Below are positions 8,258 through 17,749 of a DNA stretch of 64,000 bases, one piece after another. Location of the stretch: assembly GCA_936941155.1 (NCBI GenBank), contig CAKZJE010000017.1, positions 26,888 to 90,887 on the forward strand, given 5' to 3'. This DNA is from an uncultured Methylomonas sp. (lineage in GTDB: Bacteria > Pseudomonadota > Gammaproteobacteria > Methylococcales > Methylomonadaceae). Within the stretch, counting starts at the first letter, position 1. Each line of letters starts with the position of its first letter. The notes under the pieces are model-generated. The model saw nothing but the letters and a program-made list of their open reading frames with translations. It made no database searches and was not told the origin of the DNA. The translations under genes were made by a program, and so were the position numbers.

Positions 8258-8746
8258 TTATGTATTATTTTTACAAACGATGTGTTCATTGATGGAATCT
8301 TGAAAAATATTTTGAATGTGCAATATATCACGCTGTTTCGGGTTCAGCATCCATGATAAAGAATAAAGTGACTCATCATCCTCTACTTCAATGTCACTTT
8401 TTTCAAATTGATCACCGTATTTGGTAAACCATTGATTAAAAAGTCTGTGCCTTCCTTTTTGTTTTTTATCCAGACTATCACAAATAAACAACAGGATATA
8501 TCCTTTTAATAATAAAGACTTAACAATTTTAATAACTGTTAGACAAATACGTTCATCCTGTTTGGTTTTAAGAGATTCGCAATAGTTAAGGCAAATTTCG
8601 TAACAAATCCGATGCAGTGACAAACTTTCTGGAAAGTAAGTTTCGCCGACCTGATTAATTTCAATCTCATAAGTTACGTCATTATCGGTATTAAATACAA
8701 AAACTTGCTTTACTTCATCAAACCTGTAGTTATAAGGGATTAACAA
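8258..8746 (-). CDS. DUF6169 family protein
   Basis: A 162-residue protein of unknown function with the features of DUF6169: an N-terminal beta-rich part (YNYRFDEVKQVFVFNTDNDVTYEI, in pieces) and a segment FICDSLDKKQKGRHRLFNQWF near residue 95 that resembles a conserved CDS-D-xQxxRxRLFxxWF motif. The start is a TTG that overlaps the last codons of the small gene upstream, with GGGGAA eight bases before it, implying translational coupling. I know the family chiefly from Bacteroidetes, which suggests transfer. No catalytic role can be named. Confidence 0.7.
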   Translation of the reverse strand: MLIPYNYRFDEVKQVFVFNTDNDVTYEIEINQVGETYFPESLSLHRICYEICLNYCESLKTKQDERICLTVIKIVKSLLLKGYILLFICDSLDKKQKGRHRLFNQWFTKYGDQFEKSDIEVEDDESLYSLSWMLNPKQRDILHIQNIFQDSINEHIVCKNNT

Positions 8747-8894
8747 GATGAATTCCCCGTTGATTCAGCTCTTCTTTTGTAATTTCCCCGCGTGAATAAG
8801 CTTGCATCAGTTTTTTATTTTCCAGCATTTTCTTAACGATTGGTGGAAGTTCACGAACTTGAATTTTAATGGTTGAATGATTTTTTTTCATCAT
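8730..8894 (-). CDS. Small conserved-looking 54-residue protein, coupled to DUF6169
   Basis: Starts at tandem ATG codons after AGAAGGTGTT and ends inside the start of the DUF6169 gene (17-base overlap). The protein has a basic, strand-like N-terminus (IKIQVRELPPIVKKML), then a helical segment (KLMQAYSRGEITKEELNQRG). The shape, size and overlap are those of an antitoxin or accessory partner, but this is inference. I recall similar peptides upstream of DUF6169 genes. Confidence 0.65.
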   Translation of the reverse strand: MMKKNHSTIKIQVRELPPIVKKMLENKKLMQAYSRGEITKEELNQRGIHLVNPL

Positions 8895-8909
8895 AACACC
8901 TTCTAAAGA

Positions 8910-9650
8910 TTAAGCTTTTCTGTTTTGACGTTTGCGCCGACGCATCACTAAAGTGACCACAGGCCCTGAAATCGCATAAGCCATGAACAACACAAACAAC
9001 ATAGTTTGCGGTTGTGCCATGATAAAGGCAAAACCTAACATCACAGCAATTGCAACGATAAAGGGAACTTTGCCTTTGAAATCAATTTCTTTGAAGCTGG
9101 AATAGCGAAAATTGCTGACCATTAACAACCCTGTACAAACCGTCAAGAGTAAAACGATATATTTGATGGATTCGACATCGTAGCCGTATTCTAAACTCAT
9201 CCATAAAAATCCCGCTAAAATCGCAGCAGCGGCAGGACTTGGTAAGCCTTGAAAATAACGTTTATCGGCTGTTTCCACTTGAGTATTAAATCGTGCTAAG
9301 CGCAACGCGCCACCTGCTGTATGCACAAAAGCTGCAAACAATCCTACTTTTCCTAGCGAGGAAAATGCCCATAAATACATCACTAAGCCGGGCGCGACAC
9401 CAAAGGAAACCATGTCTGATAAGCTATCATATTGGACACCAAATTCACTTTGTGTATTCGTCATCCGTGCGACTCGACCATCTAAGCCATCTAAAATCAT
9501 AGCGATAAACAGCGAAACAGCTGCTGCTTCAAAGTGGTGATTAATTGCCGAGGTAATTGCGTAGAAGCCGGAAAACATCGCTCCGGTTGTGAATAAATTA
9601 GGCAACAAATAAATGCCACGATGACGATGGGTTGGTTGATTTTGTTCGGT
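8910..9650 (-). CDS. pssA: CDP-diacylglycerol–serine O-phosphatidyltransferase
   Basis: Integral membrane enzyme making phosphatidylserine from CDP-diacylglycerol and serine, the precursor of phosphatidylethanolamine. From the ATG at 9650 (MTEQNQPTHRHRG, preceded by GAGG) it has 246 residues with six or more hydrophobic helices. The CDP-alcohol phosphatidyltransferase signature DG-x2-AR-x8-G-x3-D-x3-D is intact (DGLDGRVARM, then GVQYDSLSD). An upstream TTG would add 19 residues but lacks a ribosome site. This is the subclass II enzyme, not the E. coli PLD-like PssA. Confidence 0.92.
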   Translation of the reverse strand, partial: TEQNQPTHRHRGIYLLPNLFTTGAMFSGFYAITSAINHHFEAAAVSLFIAMILDGLDGRVARMTNTQSEFGVQYDSLSDMVSFGVAPGLVMYLWAFSSLGKVGLFAAFVHTAGGALRLARFNTQVETADKRYFQGLPSPAAAAILAGFLWMSLEYGYDVESIKYIVLLLTVCTGLLMVSNFRYSSFKEIDFKGKVPFIVAIAVMLGFAFIMAQPQTMLFVLFMAYAISGPVVTLVMRRRKRQNRKA

Positions 9651-9863
9651 CATTTGCCTCAATCCTTCTAATTGTAATGTGTGCAGAAAGGGGGTTCTTA
9701 ACTGCAATTATACAATGAGCTATTAAGCTGACCTAATTAAGCTGAATCTGAAATATCAAGCGAATCAAAAAAATACACTTTAAACAGGCTGTTAAAGCAT
9801 AAAGATTTTGTTAAAAAATATACGTTGGGGGATTTAAAGCGAGGAAGTGAAAATATTGCGGGC

Positions 9864-9892
9864 AAAAAAAATCCCCCGTTTGACCGGGGGAT
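9864..9892 (-). terminator. Terminator of the small membrane protein gene
   Basis: Stem AATCCCCCG / CGGGGGATT with a 6-nt loop, followed on the minus strand by a run of eight T. It begins eight bases past the stop of the gene at 9901, and also separates it from pssA. Confidence 0.92.
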
Positions 9893-9900
9893 TGCTGACA

Positions 9901-10083
9901 TTATTCTGTGAATTTGTTGCCAGGATGGGTCGCTTTTTTAAGAAGCTCTTCTTTGCTTAATTCAGGACTCAATTTGTGATGTTTTACTTCATCTTGTTTC
10001 AGCATCATAGCTAATATAGCAGTTAAAACAACAACGCCACCAACATACAATAAGAAATTGTCTTTTTCTTTTTCTTCAGCCAT
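9901..10083 (-). CDS. Small single-helix membrane protein
   Basis: Sixty residues: a charged N-terminus (MAEEKEKDN), one transmembrane helix (FLLYVGGVVVLTAILAMML) and a lysine-rich cytosolic or periplasmic tail. AGAGGATC precedes the ATG. It has its own strong terminator, and a 9-bp hairpin containing AAAGGAG lies in its leader at 10126-10147. No family is recognised; a subunit of a respiratory or membrane complex is possible but unsupported. Confidence 0.75.
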   Translation of the reverse strand: MAEEKEKDNFLLYVGGVVVLTAILAMMLKQDEVKHHKLSPELSKEELLKKATHPGNKFTE

Positions 10084-10125
10084 TTTTTGATCCTCTAGGA
10101 TTAATTATTATAATTAAGGATAACT

Positions 10126-10147
10126 CTCCTTTTATTATTAAAAGGAG
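10126..10147. other. Hairpin in the 10084-10403 gap
   Basis: A 9-bp stem (CTCCTTTTA / TAAAAGGAG) with a TTAT loop, 43 bases upstream of the small membrane protein start. On the minus strand the loop side carries AAAGGAG, a ribosome-site-like string locked in a stem. The rest of this 320-base gap shows no gene; it must hold the promoter of the gene at 9901. Confidence 0.5.
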
Positions 10148-10403
10148 AAAGCACTGTAGCTATGGAGACCTAAGCTAAAATGCTCCTTGTCGATGAAACT
10201 TTTCTTAACGACGGGTATATTTTTATCACGCGCTTTAGTCTGGTGTCAAAACAATCTATAAAATTTATAACTGTAATAGAAAAGCCTTATCCCTTGAAAA
10301 GCAGGCTAGGTGCTATTGCAGCAAGGTTCAGCTTAGGTTCAGGTTGCATTTAGATTGCTTAAAAATAGTTAAACAATCATGCAAAGACTGCGGCATAAAA
10401 AGC

Positions 10404-11750
10404 CTAAAAATAACGTGCTAACAACCCTTTTTCGCAAGCGGCTTTTGGCAATGGAATTTTAACTTCATAGCCTCCGCCTGATGCTTCGTGCATTTCTTGT
10501 CCATACATCCCTTCCATCCGTTCCACAATAATATCTTGATTGCCGCCGGGTAAAATCAATTCCAGCTTATCGCCGACCGAAAATTTATTTTTCACGTCAA
10601 TTGAGGCTAAACCCGATTCATCATCGTAATCGACGATTTCACCACAAAACTGCTGTTGATGACTTTTGGAATAGCCAGTAATGTAATTTTGATATTCATG
10701 GGTGTGATGACGTTGATAAAAACCATCGGTATAGCCGCGATTTGCCAAATTTTCTAACACACCAATCAATTCTGGTTGAAACTCACGCCCCGCCAACGCA
10801 TCATCTATCGCTTGCCGATAAGTTTGCGCAGTTCTGGCAACGTAATAATGCGATTTTGTCCGCCCTTCGATTTTCAAACTATCAACACCAATTTCCACTA
10901 AACGTTGAATATGCTCAATCGCACGCAAATCTTTGGAATTCATAATATAAGTGCCATTTTCATCTTCCATAATTGGCAACAACTCACCCTTGCGTCCTTC
11001 TTCTTCCAAGAAATACACTTGATCGGCTAAAGGATGACGTTCCGCGCCGCCGCAACTCGCCGTGCTAATATCGTTCATCGACAACGGAGCTTGCCCTTCT
11101 GCCAAAACATAATCACCTTCTGCATTTTCCTGTGCCGGTTTGGTGTCATATTTCCAACGGCAAGAGTTTGTGCAAGTGCCTTGATTCGGGTCGCGGTGAT
11201 TAAAATAACCTGATAACAAGCAGCGTCCAGAATAAGCAATACACAACGCGCCATGCACAAACACTTCCAATTCCATGTCTGGGCATTCTTGGCGAATTTG
11301 CGCAATTTCATCTAAAGACAGCTCTCTGGACAAAATAATTCGTTCCACACCCATTTTTTGCCAAAACTTTACCGTCGCATAATTCACAGTATTCGCTTGC
11401 ACGGATAAATGAATCGGCATATCAGGCCATGTTTCGCGCGTCATCATAATCAAACCGGGATCTGCCATAATCAGCGCGTCTGGCTGCATTTCCACCACCG
11501 GCTTCATATCAGCCAGAAACGTTTTAATTTTCGCATTGTGCGGAATCACATTCGCAGCGATAAAAAACTTTTTGCCCAATTGATGCGCTTCTTTAATACC
11601 AATACTTAAGTTTTCGGCTAAAAAATCATTGTTGCGCACTCGCAAACTATAACGCGGTTGTCCCGCATAAACCGCATCCGCGCCATAAGCCAAGGCGTAG
11701 CGCATATTTTTTAAAGTGCCAGCGGGAGAGAGAAGTTCTACTTTTTTCAT
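10404..11750 (-). CDS. trhP: Peptidase U32 family tRNA hydroxylation protein TrhP (YegQ)
   Basis: A 448-residue protein matching E. coli YegQ/TrhP, which is needed for prephenate-dependent formation of 5-hydroxyuridine at the tRNA wobble base. Motifs: ELLSPAGTLKNMRYALAYGADAVYAG at the N-terminus, VFVHGALCIAYSGRCLLS, and the cysteine cluster GTCTNSCRWKY expected to bind an iron-sulfur cluster, then LRAIEHIQRLVEIGVDSLKIEGR (given in part). The gene stands alone and divergent from birA. Despite the family name, peptidase activity is not expected. Confidence 0.92.
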   Translation of the reverse strand: MKKVELLSPAGTLKNMRYALAYGADAVYAGQPRYSLRVRNNDFLAENLSIGIKEAHQLGKKFFIAANVIPHNAKIKTFLADMKPVVEMQPDALIMADPGLIMMTRETWPDMPIHLSVQANTVNYATVKFWQKMGVERIILSRELSLDEIAQIRQECPDMELEVFVHGALCIAYSGRCLLSGYFNHRDPNQGTCTNSCRWKYDTKPAQENAEGDYVLAEGQAPLSMNDISTASCGGAERHPLADQVYFLEEEGRKGELLPIMEDENGTYIMNSKDLRAIEHIQRLVEIGVDSLKIEGRTKSHYYVARTAQTYRQAIDDALAGREFQPELIGVLENLANRGYTDGFYQRHHTHEYQNYITGYSKSHQQQFCGEIVDYDDESGLASIDVKNKFSVGDKLELILPGGNQDIIVERMEGMYGQEMHEASGGGYEVKIPLPKAACEKGLLARYF

Positions 11751-11947
11751 TGTGATATTTTGTGAGGTTAAACAGAAGATGGGAGCATTTTAACGTAAAT
11801 TCAGATAATTTTATGATAATAACCAACTATTTTACTGCGAATATCAACAACATCTTTTTACCTTTTGCCTTGTTTTTAAATTAGAATTTGATTTTAGTTT
11901 GTTTTGAACGATCAAAATTAACGAATTAATCACATTTCTAAGGCACT

Positions 11948-12976
11948 ATGAACGAACAGCGGCTGATTTTTACAGATTCTCAAAAAAAACTCCTTAGCCT
12001 ATTAGCGGATGGCAAATTCCATTCCGGCACAGTATTGGCAAACACTTTAAACATCAGTCGTTCAGCAATTTGGAAACAAATAGAAAGTTTATCCAGCGAA
12101 TATGGCGTGGAAATTATTGCTGTAAGCGGCAAAGGTTATAAGCTGAATCGTCCGTTGGAATTATTATCAGAAACGCAAATTAAATCAGGATTATCCCAAC
12201 AATCCGCTGAATTATTGTCAAATTTAGAAATTTATCAGCAAATTGATTCTACCAATCGCTATTTAGTTGAACGCGCTCAGACGGCAACCGCTTCCGGTTT
12301 AGTCTGTTTTGCAGAATCGCAAACCGCAGGCAAAGGCAGACGCGGACGACAATGGGTGTCGCCATTTGGCAGCAATATTTATCTGTCTATTTTATGGCGT
12401 TTTCAAAATGATCCTGCCAGCATTTCTGGATTGAGCTTAGCTGTCGGTGTTGCGGTGATTCGTGCTCTACGCGAATTACGTTTAATCGACATCGGCTTAA
12501 AATGGCCAAATGATATTTATTGGCAGCAAAAAAAATTAGGCGGCATTTTGATTGAAGTCTCAGGCGAGGCGGGCGGCAGTTGCAGTGCGGTGATTGGTTT
12601 AGGGTTAAATTTGTATTTGCCTGAAAAAGAAACCGCTAGCATCACTCAGCCTTGGGTTGACCTTGAGCAAATTAGGACTGCCAGTCCTTTAAAGGACTGG
12701 CAGTCCTGCTCCCGCAATCACATTTCCAGCTTATTACTCAATCATTTATTACCAGTAATTGCGCATTTTGAAACCGACACTTTGCAACAGTATTTATCAG
12801 AATGGCGCAGTTACGATGTGATGCTAGAGAAAGAAGTCAGTATTTATATCGGCAATCAGGTTATCGACGGCATTGTGAAAGGCATTAATGATGACGGCAT
12901 GTTGTTGTTGCAAAACAATGCTGGAGAATTAAAAACCTATGCCTCTGGTGAAGTGAGTTTTCGAGCATCGCTATGA
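11948..12976 (+). CDS. birA: Biotin–[acetyl-CoA-carboxylase] ligase / biotin operon repressor
   Basis: Activates biotin with ATP and attaches it to the biotin carboxyl carrier protein. A winged helix-turn-helix is present at residues 12-65 (LLADGKFHSGTVLANTLNIS), so it may also repress. The ligase domain shows GKGRRGRQWVSPFGSNIYLS and the KWPNDIYW motif. The C-terminal SH3-like domain ends at SGEVSFRASL. At 342 residues it is about 20 longer than usual; part of the excess is a 34-base palindrome in frame at 12674-12707 encoding RTASPLKDWQS, placed in a loop after QPWVDLEQI. AAGG precedes the ATG. It overlaps coaX by four bases. Confidence 0.95.
   Translation: MNEQRLIFTDSQKKLLSLLADGKFHSGTVLANTLNISRSAIWKQIESLSSEYGVEIIAVSGKGYKLNRPLELLSETQIKSGLSQQSAELLSNLEIYQQIDSTNRYLVERAQTATASGLVCFAESQTAGKGRRGRQWVSPFGSNIYLSILWRFQNDPASISGLSLAVGVAVIRALRELRLIDIGLKWPNDIYWQQKKLGGILIEVSGEAGGSCSAVIGLGLNLYLPEKETASITQPWVDLEQIRTASPLKDWQSCSRNHISSLLLNHLLPVIAHFETDTLQQYLSEWRSYDVMLEKEVSIYIGNQVIDGIVKGINDDGMLLLQNNAGELKTYASGEVSFRASL
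12674..12707. repeat. Family B palindrome inside birA, in frame
   Basis: A perfect 34-base palindrome with 17-base arms (AGGACTGCCAGTCCTTT). It is read through without a stop and encodes RTASPLKDWQS, residues that have no counterpart in E. coli BirA as I recall it. The related copy in tilS (49805-49838) encodes TGSPLNDWQS in the same frame. Confidence 0.9.
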
Positions 12977-13764
12977 ATATATTGATTGATATTGGTAATA
13001 GTCGGGTGAAATGGGCGTGTGAAGCTAATGGAAATCTCACGCTGCACACAGCGTTATTACATATTGCTAGCCCAGACCTTCCAGGTTTTAAAAACCTGGA
13101 AGGTCTCACCGAAACACCGTTTGTGAATTGGCAAACACAGCTTTTTCATACATGGCAAACGTTAGAAACACCAAAGAAACTGATTATTTCCTCTGTTGCT
13201 CAGCAAACTGTTTTGGAAACAATTGTTAATTTAGCAATACAACTTTGGGAAAACGTAAAAATCGCAACTCCTAACAGCCAGGATACGCTATTTGGTGTAA
13301 AAAATAGTTATTTACAGCCTGAAAAACTCGGTGTTGATCGTTGGTTATGTTTGCTGGCAGCGCATTATTTTTATCCAAACACGGCGGCATGGATTATTGA
13401 TTGCGGCACGGCAATCACCGTAGATTTTCTTAATGCCGATGGCGAACATCAAGGCGGGTTAATTTCTCCCGGTTTAACCTTGATGAAAAAATCGTTGTTG
13501 CAAAATACGGCGGCACTGAATTTTAGTGCGCAAACGTTTGAGTTAGGCTTGGCAAATTTCACGGAAGCGGCAATTTTCAGCGGAACAGTGTATGCGGCAG
13601 TTGGATTAATCGAGAAGGCGTTGAAAACTCAAACAACAGAGGTTGTGATATTATTAACCGGTGGTGATGCTGAGTTAGTGAGTCAACAGCTACAGCAACC
13701 TTTGATAATAGAGCCGGATTTAGTTTTAAAAGGATTGTCCATTTTTAGCCATTTAGACTTATGA
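12973..13764 (+). CDS. coaX: Type III pantothenate kinase
   Basis: Phosphorylates pantothenate in the first step of coenzyme A synthesis. The ASKHA-fold signatures are present: ILIDIGNSRVKW at the N-terminus, LGVDRWLCLLAAH, WIIDCGTAITVDFL and GGLISPGLTLMKKSL. A perfect 33-base palindrome at 13074-13106 is inserted in frame and encodes DLPGFKNLEGL near residue 36. The 263-residue length is a little above the usual 240-260. The gene overlaps birA and the SPOR gene by four bases each, so the three are one operon. BirA–CoaX–SPOR is a common order in gammaproteobacteria. Confidence 0.94.
   Translation: MNILIDIGNSRVKWACEANGNLTLHTALLHIASPDLPGFKNLEGLTETPFVNWQTQLFHTWQTLETPKKLIISSVAQQTVLETIVNLAIQLWENVKIATPNSQDTLFGVKNSYLQPEKLGVDRWLCLLAAHYFYPNTAAWIIDCGTAITVDFLNADGEHQGGLISPGLTLMKKSLLQNTAALNFSAQTFELGLANFTEAAIFSGTVYAAVGLIEKALKTQTTEVVILLTGGDAELVSQQLQQPLIIEPDLVLKGLSIFSHLDL
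13074..13106. repeat. Family A palindrome inside coaX, in frame
   Basis: Perfect 33-base palindrome, arms AGACCTTCCAGGTTTT with one central base. It encodes DLPGFKNLEGL in the coaX frame. The same eleven residues occur in TilS from the copy at 49549. One of the three frames of this palindrome carries a TAA, so the frame used is constrained. Confidence 0.93.
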
Positions 13765-14606
13765 AAATTCTGTTTTTTCTTGCCCTGCTTGCTAACGTCA
13801 TCTTTTTCCTTTGGCTTTATCAAATAGGCACGTTCAACCATTCCAATATTGAGCAAAAAATTGATGCCAGCAAACCTAAGCAAATTTTGCTGTTATCTGA
13901 GCTAAAACAACAGCCAACAACTGTCGCGCCTATCGTGCAAAAACAACCCGCTGTCGCTAGTTTAATTGCCCCCGCTAGCGTGATAGCGCGTCCAGCAGGC
14001 AATAATCCGCAGCAGTTAGTCACTTCAACCGTTGTTAATCCCGCTACAGCTTCTGCAAATCAGCCAGCACCCGCCTCTGCTCCCACAGCAAATGTTGCAA
14101 AACCTGAGGTGATTACAGCACCAACGCCAGCAGTTGCCATTGCGCCTAAACCGTCTTATTGCTATCAAATTGGGATGTTTAACGACAAAGCTTCCGCCAA
14201 ACGTTCCGCGCAACAGGTGATTGGCAAAAGTGCTGTGCAAATTAAAGAAATTCCCCCCGCTATTGCAGATTATTTGGTGTATTTTCCCGCTGCTGCAAAT
14301 TCACCTGATGGCAAAAATAATGCAGAAGTATTGAGAGAACAGGGCATCAACGATTTTTTTATGATTAACAAAGGTGAGTTTAAAGGCTCGCTTTCATTGG
14401 GCGTGTTTAAAAATGAAAGACGCGCAATCAAGTCGCAACAGCTATTTATTGAAAAAGGTGTGCAGGCGCAAGTGGCAAAACGCTACAAAACCGAGGCGAG
14501 TTTTTTTTACACGGCTGAAACTGATAAAACCAGAGTTGAAATAGTGGCAAGTTTGCCAAAATATAAATTCAAGCCGAATGTAAAACGGGCAGCGCACTGT
14601 GATTAA
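13761..14606 (+). CDS. SPOR-domain membrane protein
   Basis: A 281-residue protein with an N-terminal transmembrane helix (ILFFLALLANVIFFLWLYQ), a long alanine/proline/valine-rich linker (about residues 50-125) and a C-terminal SPOR-like domain from CYQIGMFNDKASAKRSAQQ to about residue 255. SPOR domains bind denuded septal glycan, so a periplasmic role at the septum is expected. Its ATG overlaps the coaX stop, and it is the last gene of the birA operon. Confidence 0.85.
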   Translation: MKILFFLALLANVIFFLWLYQIGTFNHSNIEQKIDASKPKQILLLSELKQQPTTVAPIVQKQPAVASLIAPASVIARPAGNNPQQLVTSTVVNPATASANQPAPASAPTANVAKPEVITAPTPAVAIAPKPSYCYQIGMFNDKASAKRSAQQVIGKSAVQIKEIPPAIADYLVYFPAAANSPDGKNNAEVLREQGINDFFMINKGEFKGSLSLGVFKNERRAIKSQQLFIEKGVQAQVAKRYKTEASFFYTAETDKTRVEIVASLPKYKFKPNVKRAAHCD

Positions 14607-14781
14607 CTTTAATTTTGATAAACTTATTAATCAAGTTGATGCAGAAAGGAAGTATTAACAACAATTTTTATTTCGTTTTACTATGTTTTAGTTTTATGAA
14701 AAAAATAATGCAGTAAATAAAAAACTGGAGTTTTATCGTTACACTCTTAAATCCATAACAAACACAAATGTAGGAGATTGT

Positions 14782-16332
14782 ATGAAGATCGGTATTCCCA
14801 AAGAAATTCACGAAGGTGAAAAAAGGGTCGCCACCACACCTGAGGCGGCAGAAAAAATCATCAAATTGGGGTTTGATGTTTATGTAGAAACGGGCGCGGG
14901 GCAAGGAGCGGATATTTCTGACGAAGCTTATCAAGCGGTTGGGGTGAAAATTGCCCCTAATGCAAAAGCGTTATGGAGCGAATCGGACATTGTGATGAAA
15001 GTTCGCGCTCCTGAAGTTCATCCCGAATTGGCGATGGATGAAACAGAATTACTGCACGAAGGCGCAACCCTGATTAGTTTTATCTGGCCAGCACAAAATG
15101 CTGAATTATTAGAAAAATTAGCCAGCAAAAACGTCAACGTGTTAGCGATGGACAGTGTGCCGCGTATGTCGCGTGCACAAAAACTCGATGCGTTAAGCTC
15201 AATGGCGAATATTGCAGGCTATCGTGCTGTGATTGAAGCCGCGCAACATTTTGGGCGTTTTTTCACTGGACAAATTACTGCGGCTGGAAAAATTCCTCCG
15301 GCAAAAGTATTAGTCATCGGTGCAGGCGTAGCAGGACTTGCCGCGATTGGCGCAGCAAAAAGCATGGGCGCAATTGTCCGCGCTTCTGACACGCGCCCCG
15401 AAGTGAAAGAACAAATCGAAAGTATGGATGCTGAGTTCTTAGTGGTTGATTATCAAGAGGAAGGCACAGGGACGGGTGGCTACGCGAAAGTGATGTCAAA
15501 AGGCTATCAAGATGCGCAAATGGCAATGTTTGCTCGCCAAGCGATGGAAGTTGACATTATCATCACCACCGCATTGATTCCAGGTAAACCTGCACCGGTG
15601 TTAATTACTGAAGCGATGGTGGAAACCATGCGCGACGGTAGCGTGATTGTGGATTTAGCAGCCGAACAAGGTGGCAACTGTCCGCTGTCCGAAAAAGATA
15701 AAGTCGTGGTGAAACACGGCGTAACCATTATCGGCTACACCAACTTACCCAGTCGTTTAGCCAATCAATCCAGCCAACTGTACGGCACAAATTTACGTCA
15801 TTTATTAACAGAACTGTGTCCTGAGAAAAACGGCGTGATTAACATCAATATGGAAGATGAAGTGTTGCGTGGTGCAACCGTGATTAAAGAAGGCAAAATC
15901 ACTTGGCCACCACCACCGCCTACGCTGTCTGTCGGACATAAACCGCTTACCGAAGCTCCAGCAGTCGTGGCAAAAGAAGTCAAACCACCGTCTTTATTGC
16001 AACAATTTTTGCCAATGATAATCGGCGCAGTGATTCTACTTAGCTTAGGCGCAGTCGCTCCGGTTGCGTTTATGGAACATTTCACCGTATTCGTATTGGC
16101 GTGTTTTGTCGGTTATCAAGTGATTTGGAATGTCAGTCCATCGTTGCACACCCCGTTAATGAGCGTCACCAACGCCATCAGCGGTATTATTGTGGTCGGT
16201 GCGCTGGTGCAAATTTCTGCGGTCAACCCGCTGGTGATGGGTCTGGCAGCGGTTTCGATTCTGATTGCCTCAATTAACATCGGCGGCGGCTTTTTAGTCA
16301 CGCGCCGCATGTTAGAAATGTTTAGAAAATAG
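14782..16332 (+). CDS. pntA: NAD(P) transhydrogenase subunit alpha
   Basis: Proton-translocating transhydrogenase alpha subunit, moving hydride between NADH and NADP+. At 516 residues it is the E. coli-type fusion: a soluble NAD-binding domain ([20 protein letters not shown] near residue 175, [12 protein letters not shown], then [13 protein letters not shown]), a proline-rich linker ([14 protein letters not shown]) and about four C-terminal transmembrane helices. TAGGAGATTGT precedes the ATG. pntB follows 11 bases downstream in one operon closed by the terminator at 17750. Confidence 0.96.
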   Translation: MKIGIPKEIHEGEKRVATTPEAAEKIIKLGFDVYVETGAGQGADISDEAYQAVGVKIAPNAKALWSESDIVMKVRAPEVHPELAMDETELLHEGATLISFIWPAQNAELLEKLASKNVNVLAMDSVPRMSRAQKLDALSSMANIAGYRAVIEAAQHFGRFFTGQITAAGKIPPAKVLVIGAGVAGLAAIGAAKSMGAIVRASDTRPEVKEQIESMDAEFLVVDYQEEGTGTGGYAKVMSKGYQDAQMAMFARQAMEVDIIITTALIPGKPAPVLITEAMVETMRDGSVIVDLAAEQGGNCPLSEKDKVVVKHGVTIIGYTNLPSRLANQSSQLYGTNLRHLLTELCPEKNGVININMEDEVLRGATVIKEGKITWPPPPPTLSVGHKPLTEAPAVVAKEVKPPSLLQQFLPMIIGAVILLSLGAVAPVAFMEHFTVFVLACFVGYQVIWNVSPSLHTPLMSVTNAISGIIVVGALVQISAVNPLVMGLAAVSILIASINIGGGFLVTRRMLEMFRK

Positions 16333-16343
16333 GAGCGTTAAAG

Positions 16344-17735
16344 ATGATGTCACAAGGTTTAGTTACGATGTCTTACATCGGTGCTTCTATTTTATTTATT
16401 TTGAGTTTGGGCGGCTTGAGCAATCAAGAAACCGCACGGCGTGGCAATTATTACGGCATGGCAGGAATGGTGATTGCGATTCTTGCCACTGTGCTGAGTG
16501 CGGCAGTGACCGAAAATTATGCCGTTTTGGTGGTGGCTTTATTGGTCGGCGGTTCTATTGGCGGTTATGCAGCAAAACGTGTGGAAATGACACAAATGCC
16601 AGAGCTGGTCGCGCTCATGCACAGCTTGGTCGGGATGGCAGCCGTGTTAGTCGGATACGCAAACTTTTTAGGCGAATCTGATTTAACAGGCGTAGAAAAA
16701 ACCATTCATGAAGTTGAAATTTATTTAGGCATTCTCATCGGAGCGGTGACTTTTTCCGGCTCAGTGATTGCGTTTGGCAAACTGTGCGAAAAAATCAGCG
16801 GCAAACCGATGTTATTGCCTGCTCGCCACTATTTAAACTTGATGTTATTGCTGGGTTCGATTGGCTTGAGCTTTATGTTCCTCAATGGCGAAACCCAAGA
16901 CGAGAGTTTAATCGCTTTAGGTGCGATGACCGTTTTAGCGTTGCTGTTCGGTATTCACATGGTGATGGCAATCGGCGGTGCGGATATGCCCGTGGTGGTT
17001 TCTATGCTTAACAGCTATTCAGGCTGGGCGGCGGCAGCGACTGGTTTTATGTTAAACAACGATTTGTTGATTGTCACAGGCGCGTTAGTGGGTAGCAGCG
17101 GCGCGATTCTGAGTTATATCATGTGTCGTGCGATGAATCGGCATTTCCTCAGCGTAATTGCGGGTGGTTTTGGTTCAGCTGGTGGACAAGCGGCAGAAGT
17201 CACAGGTGAAGTGCAACCGATTGATGTAGCAGAAACGGTGCAATTATTGCGCGAAGCTAAAAACATCATGATTATTCCAGGCTATGGGATGGCGGTCGCA
17301 CAAGCGCAGCACACCGTGAACGAAATCACCAAGCAATTGAAAGCGAAAGGTAAAACCGTGCGTTTCGGGATTCATCCGGTTGCTGGACGGATGCCAGGAC
17401 ACATGAACGTGTTGTTAGCGGAAGCGAAAGTGCCTTACGACATCGTGTTTGAAATGGATGAAATTAACGAAGATTTTGCTAATGTTGATGTCACCATCGT
17501 GATTGGTGCGAATGATATTGTGAATCCATCCGCGTTGAATGACCCCAACAGCCCAATCGCAGGAATGCCTGTGTTAGAGTGTTGGAAAGGCGAAACTACG
17601 ATTGTGATGAAACGCAGTATGGCATCCGGTTATGCAGGTGTCGGTAATCCCTTGTTTGTCTTGGATAATACCCGCATGTTGTTTGGCGATGCGAATGTGA
17701 AATTGCAAGAAGTGTTGAAAGCGTTACAAGAGTAA
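16344..17735 (+). CDS. pntB: NAD(P) transhydrogenase subunit beta
   Basis: Membrane and NADP-binding subunit of the transhydrogenase, 463 residues as in E. coli. About nine hydrophobic helices occupy the first 260 residues, including [20 protein letters not shown]. The C-terminal NADP-binding domain contains [35 protein letters not shown] (in part) and [12 protein letters not shown]. Two ATGs in tandem begin the gene after GGAGCG. With pntA it supplies NADPH for biosynthesis. Confidence 0.96.
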   Translation: MMSQGLVTMSYIGASILFILSLGGLSNQETARRGNYYGMAGMVIAILATVLSAAVTENYAVLVVALLVGGSIGGYAAKRVEMTQMPELVALMHSLVGMAAVLVGYANFLGESDLTGVEKTIHEVEIYLGILIGAVTFSGSVIAFGKLCEKISGKPMLLPARHYLNLMLLLGSIGLSFMFLNGETQDESLIALGAMTVLALLFGIHMVMAIGGADMPVVVSMLNSYSGWAAAATGFMLNNDLLIVTGALVGSSGAILSYIMCRAMNRHFLSVIAGGFGSAGGQAAEVTGEVQPIDVAETVQLLREAKNIMIIPGYGMAVAQAQHTVNEITKQLKAKGKTVRFGIHPVAGRMPGHMNVLLAEAKVPYDIVFEMDEINEDFANVDVTIVIGANDIVNPSALNDPNSPIAGMPVLECWKGETTIVMKRSMASGYAGVGNPLFVLDNTRMLFGDANVKLQEVLKALQE

Positions 17736-17749
17736 TTTGTTTAAAGAAG

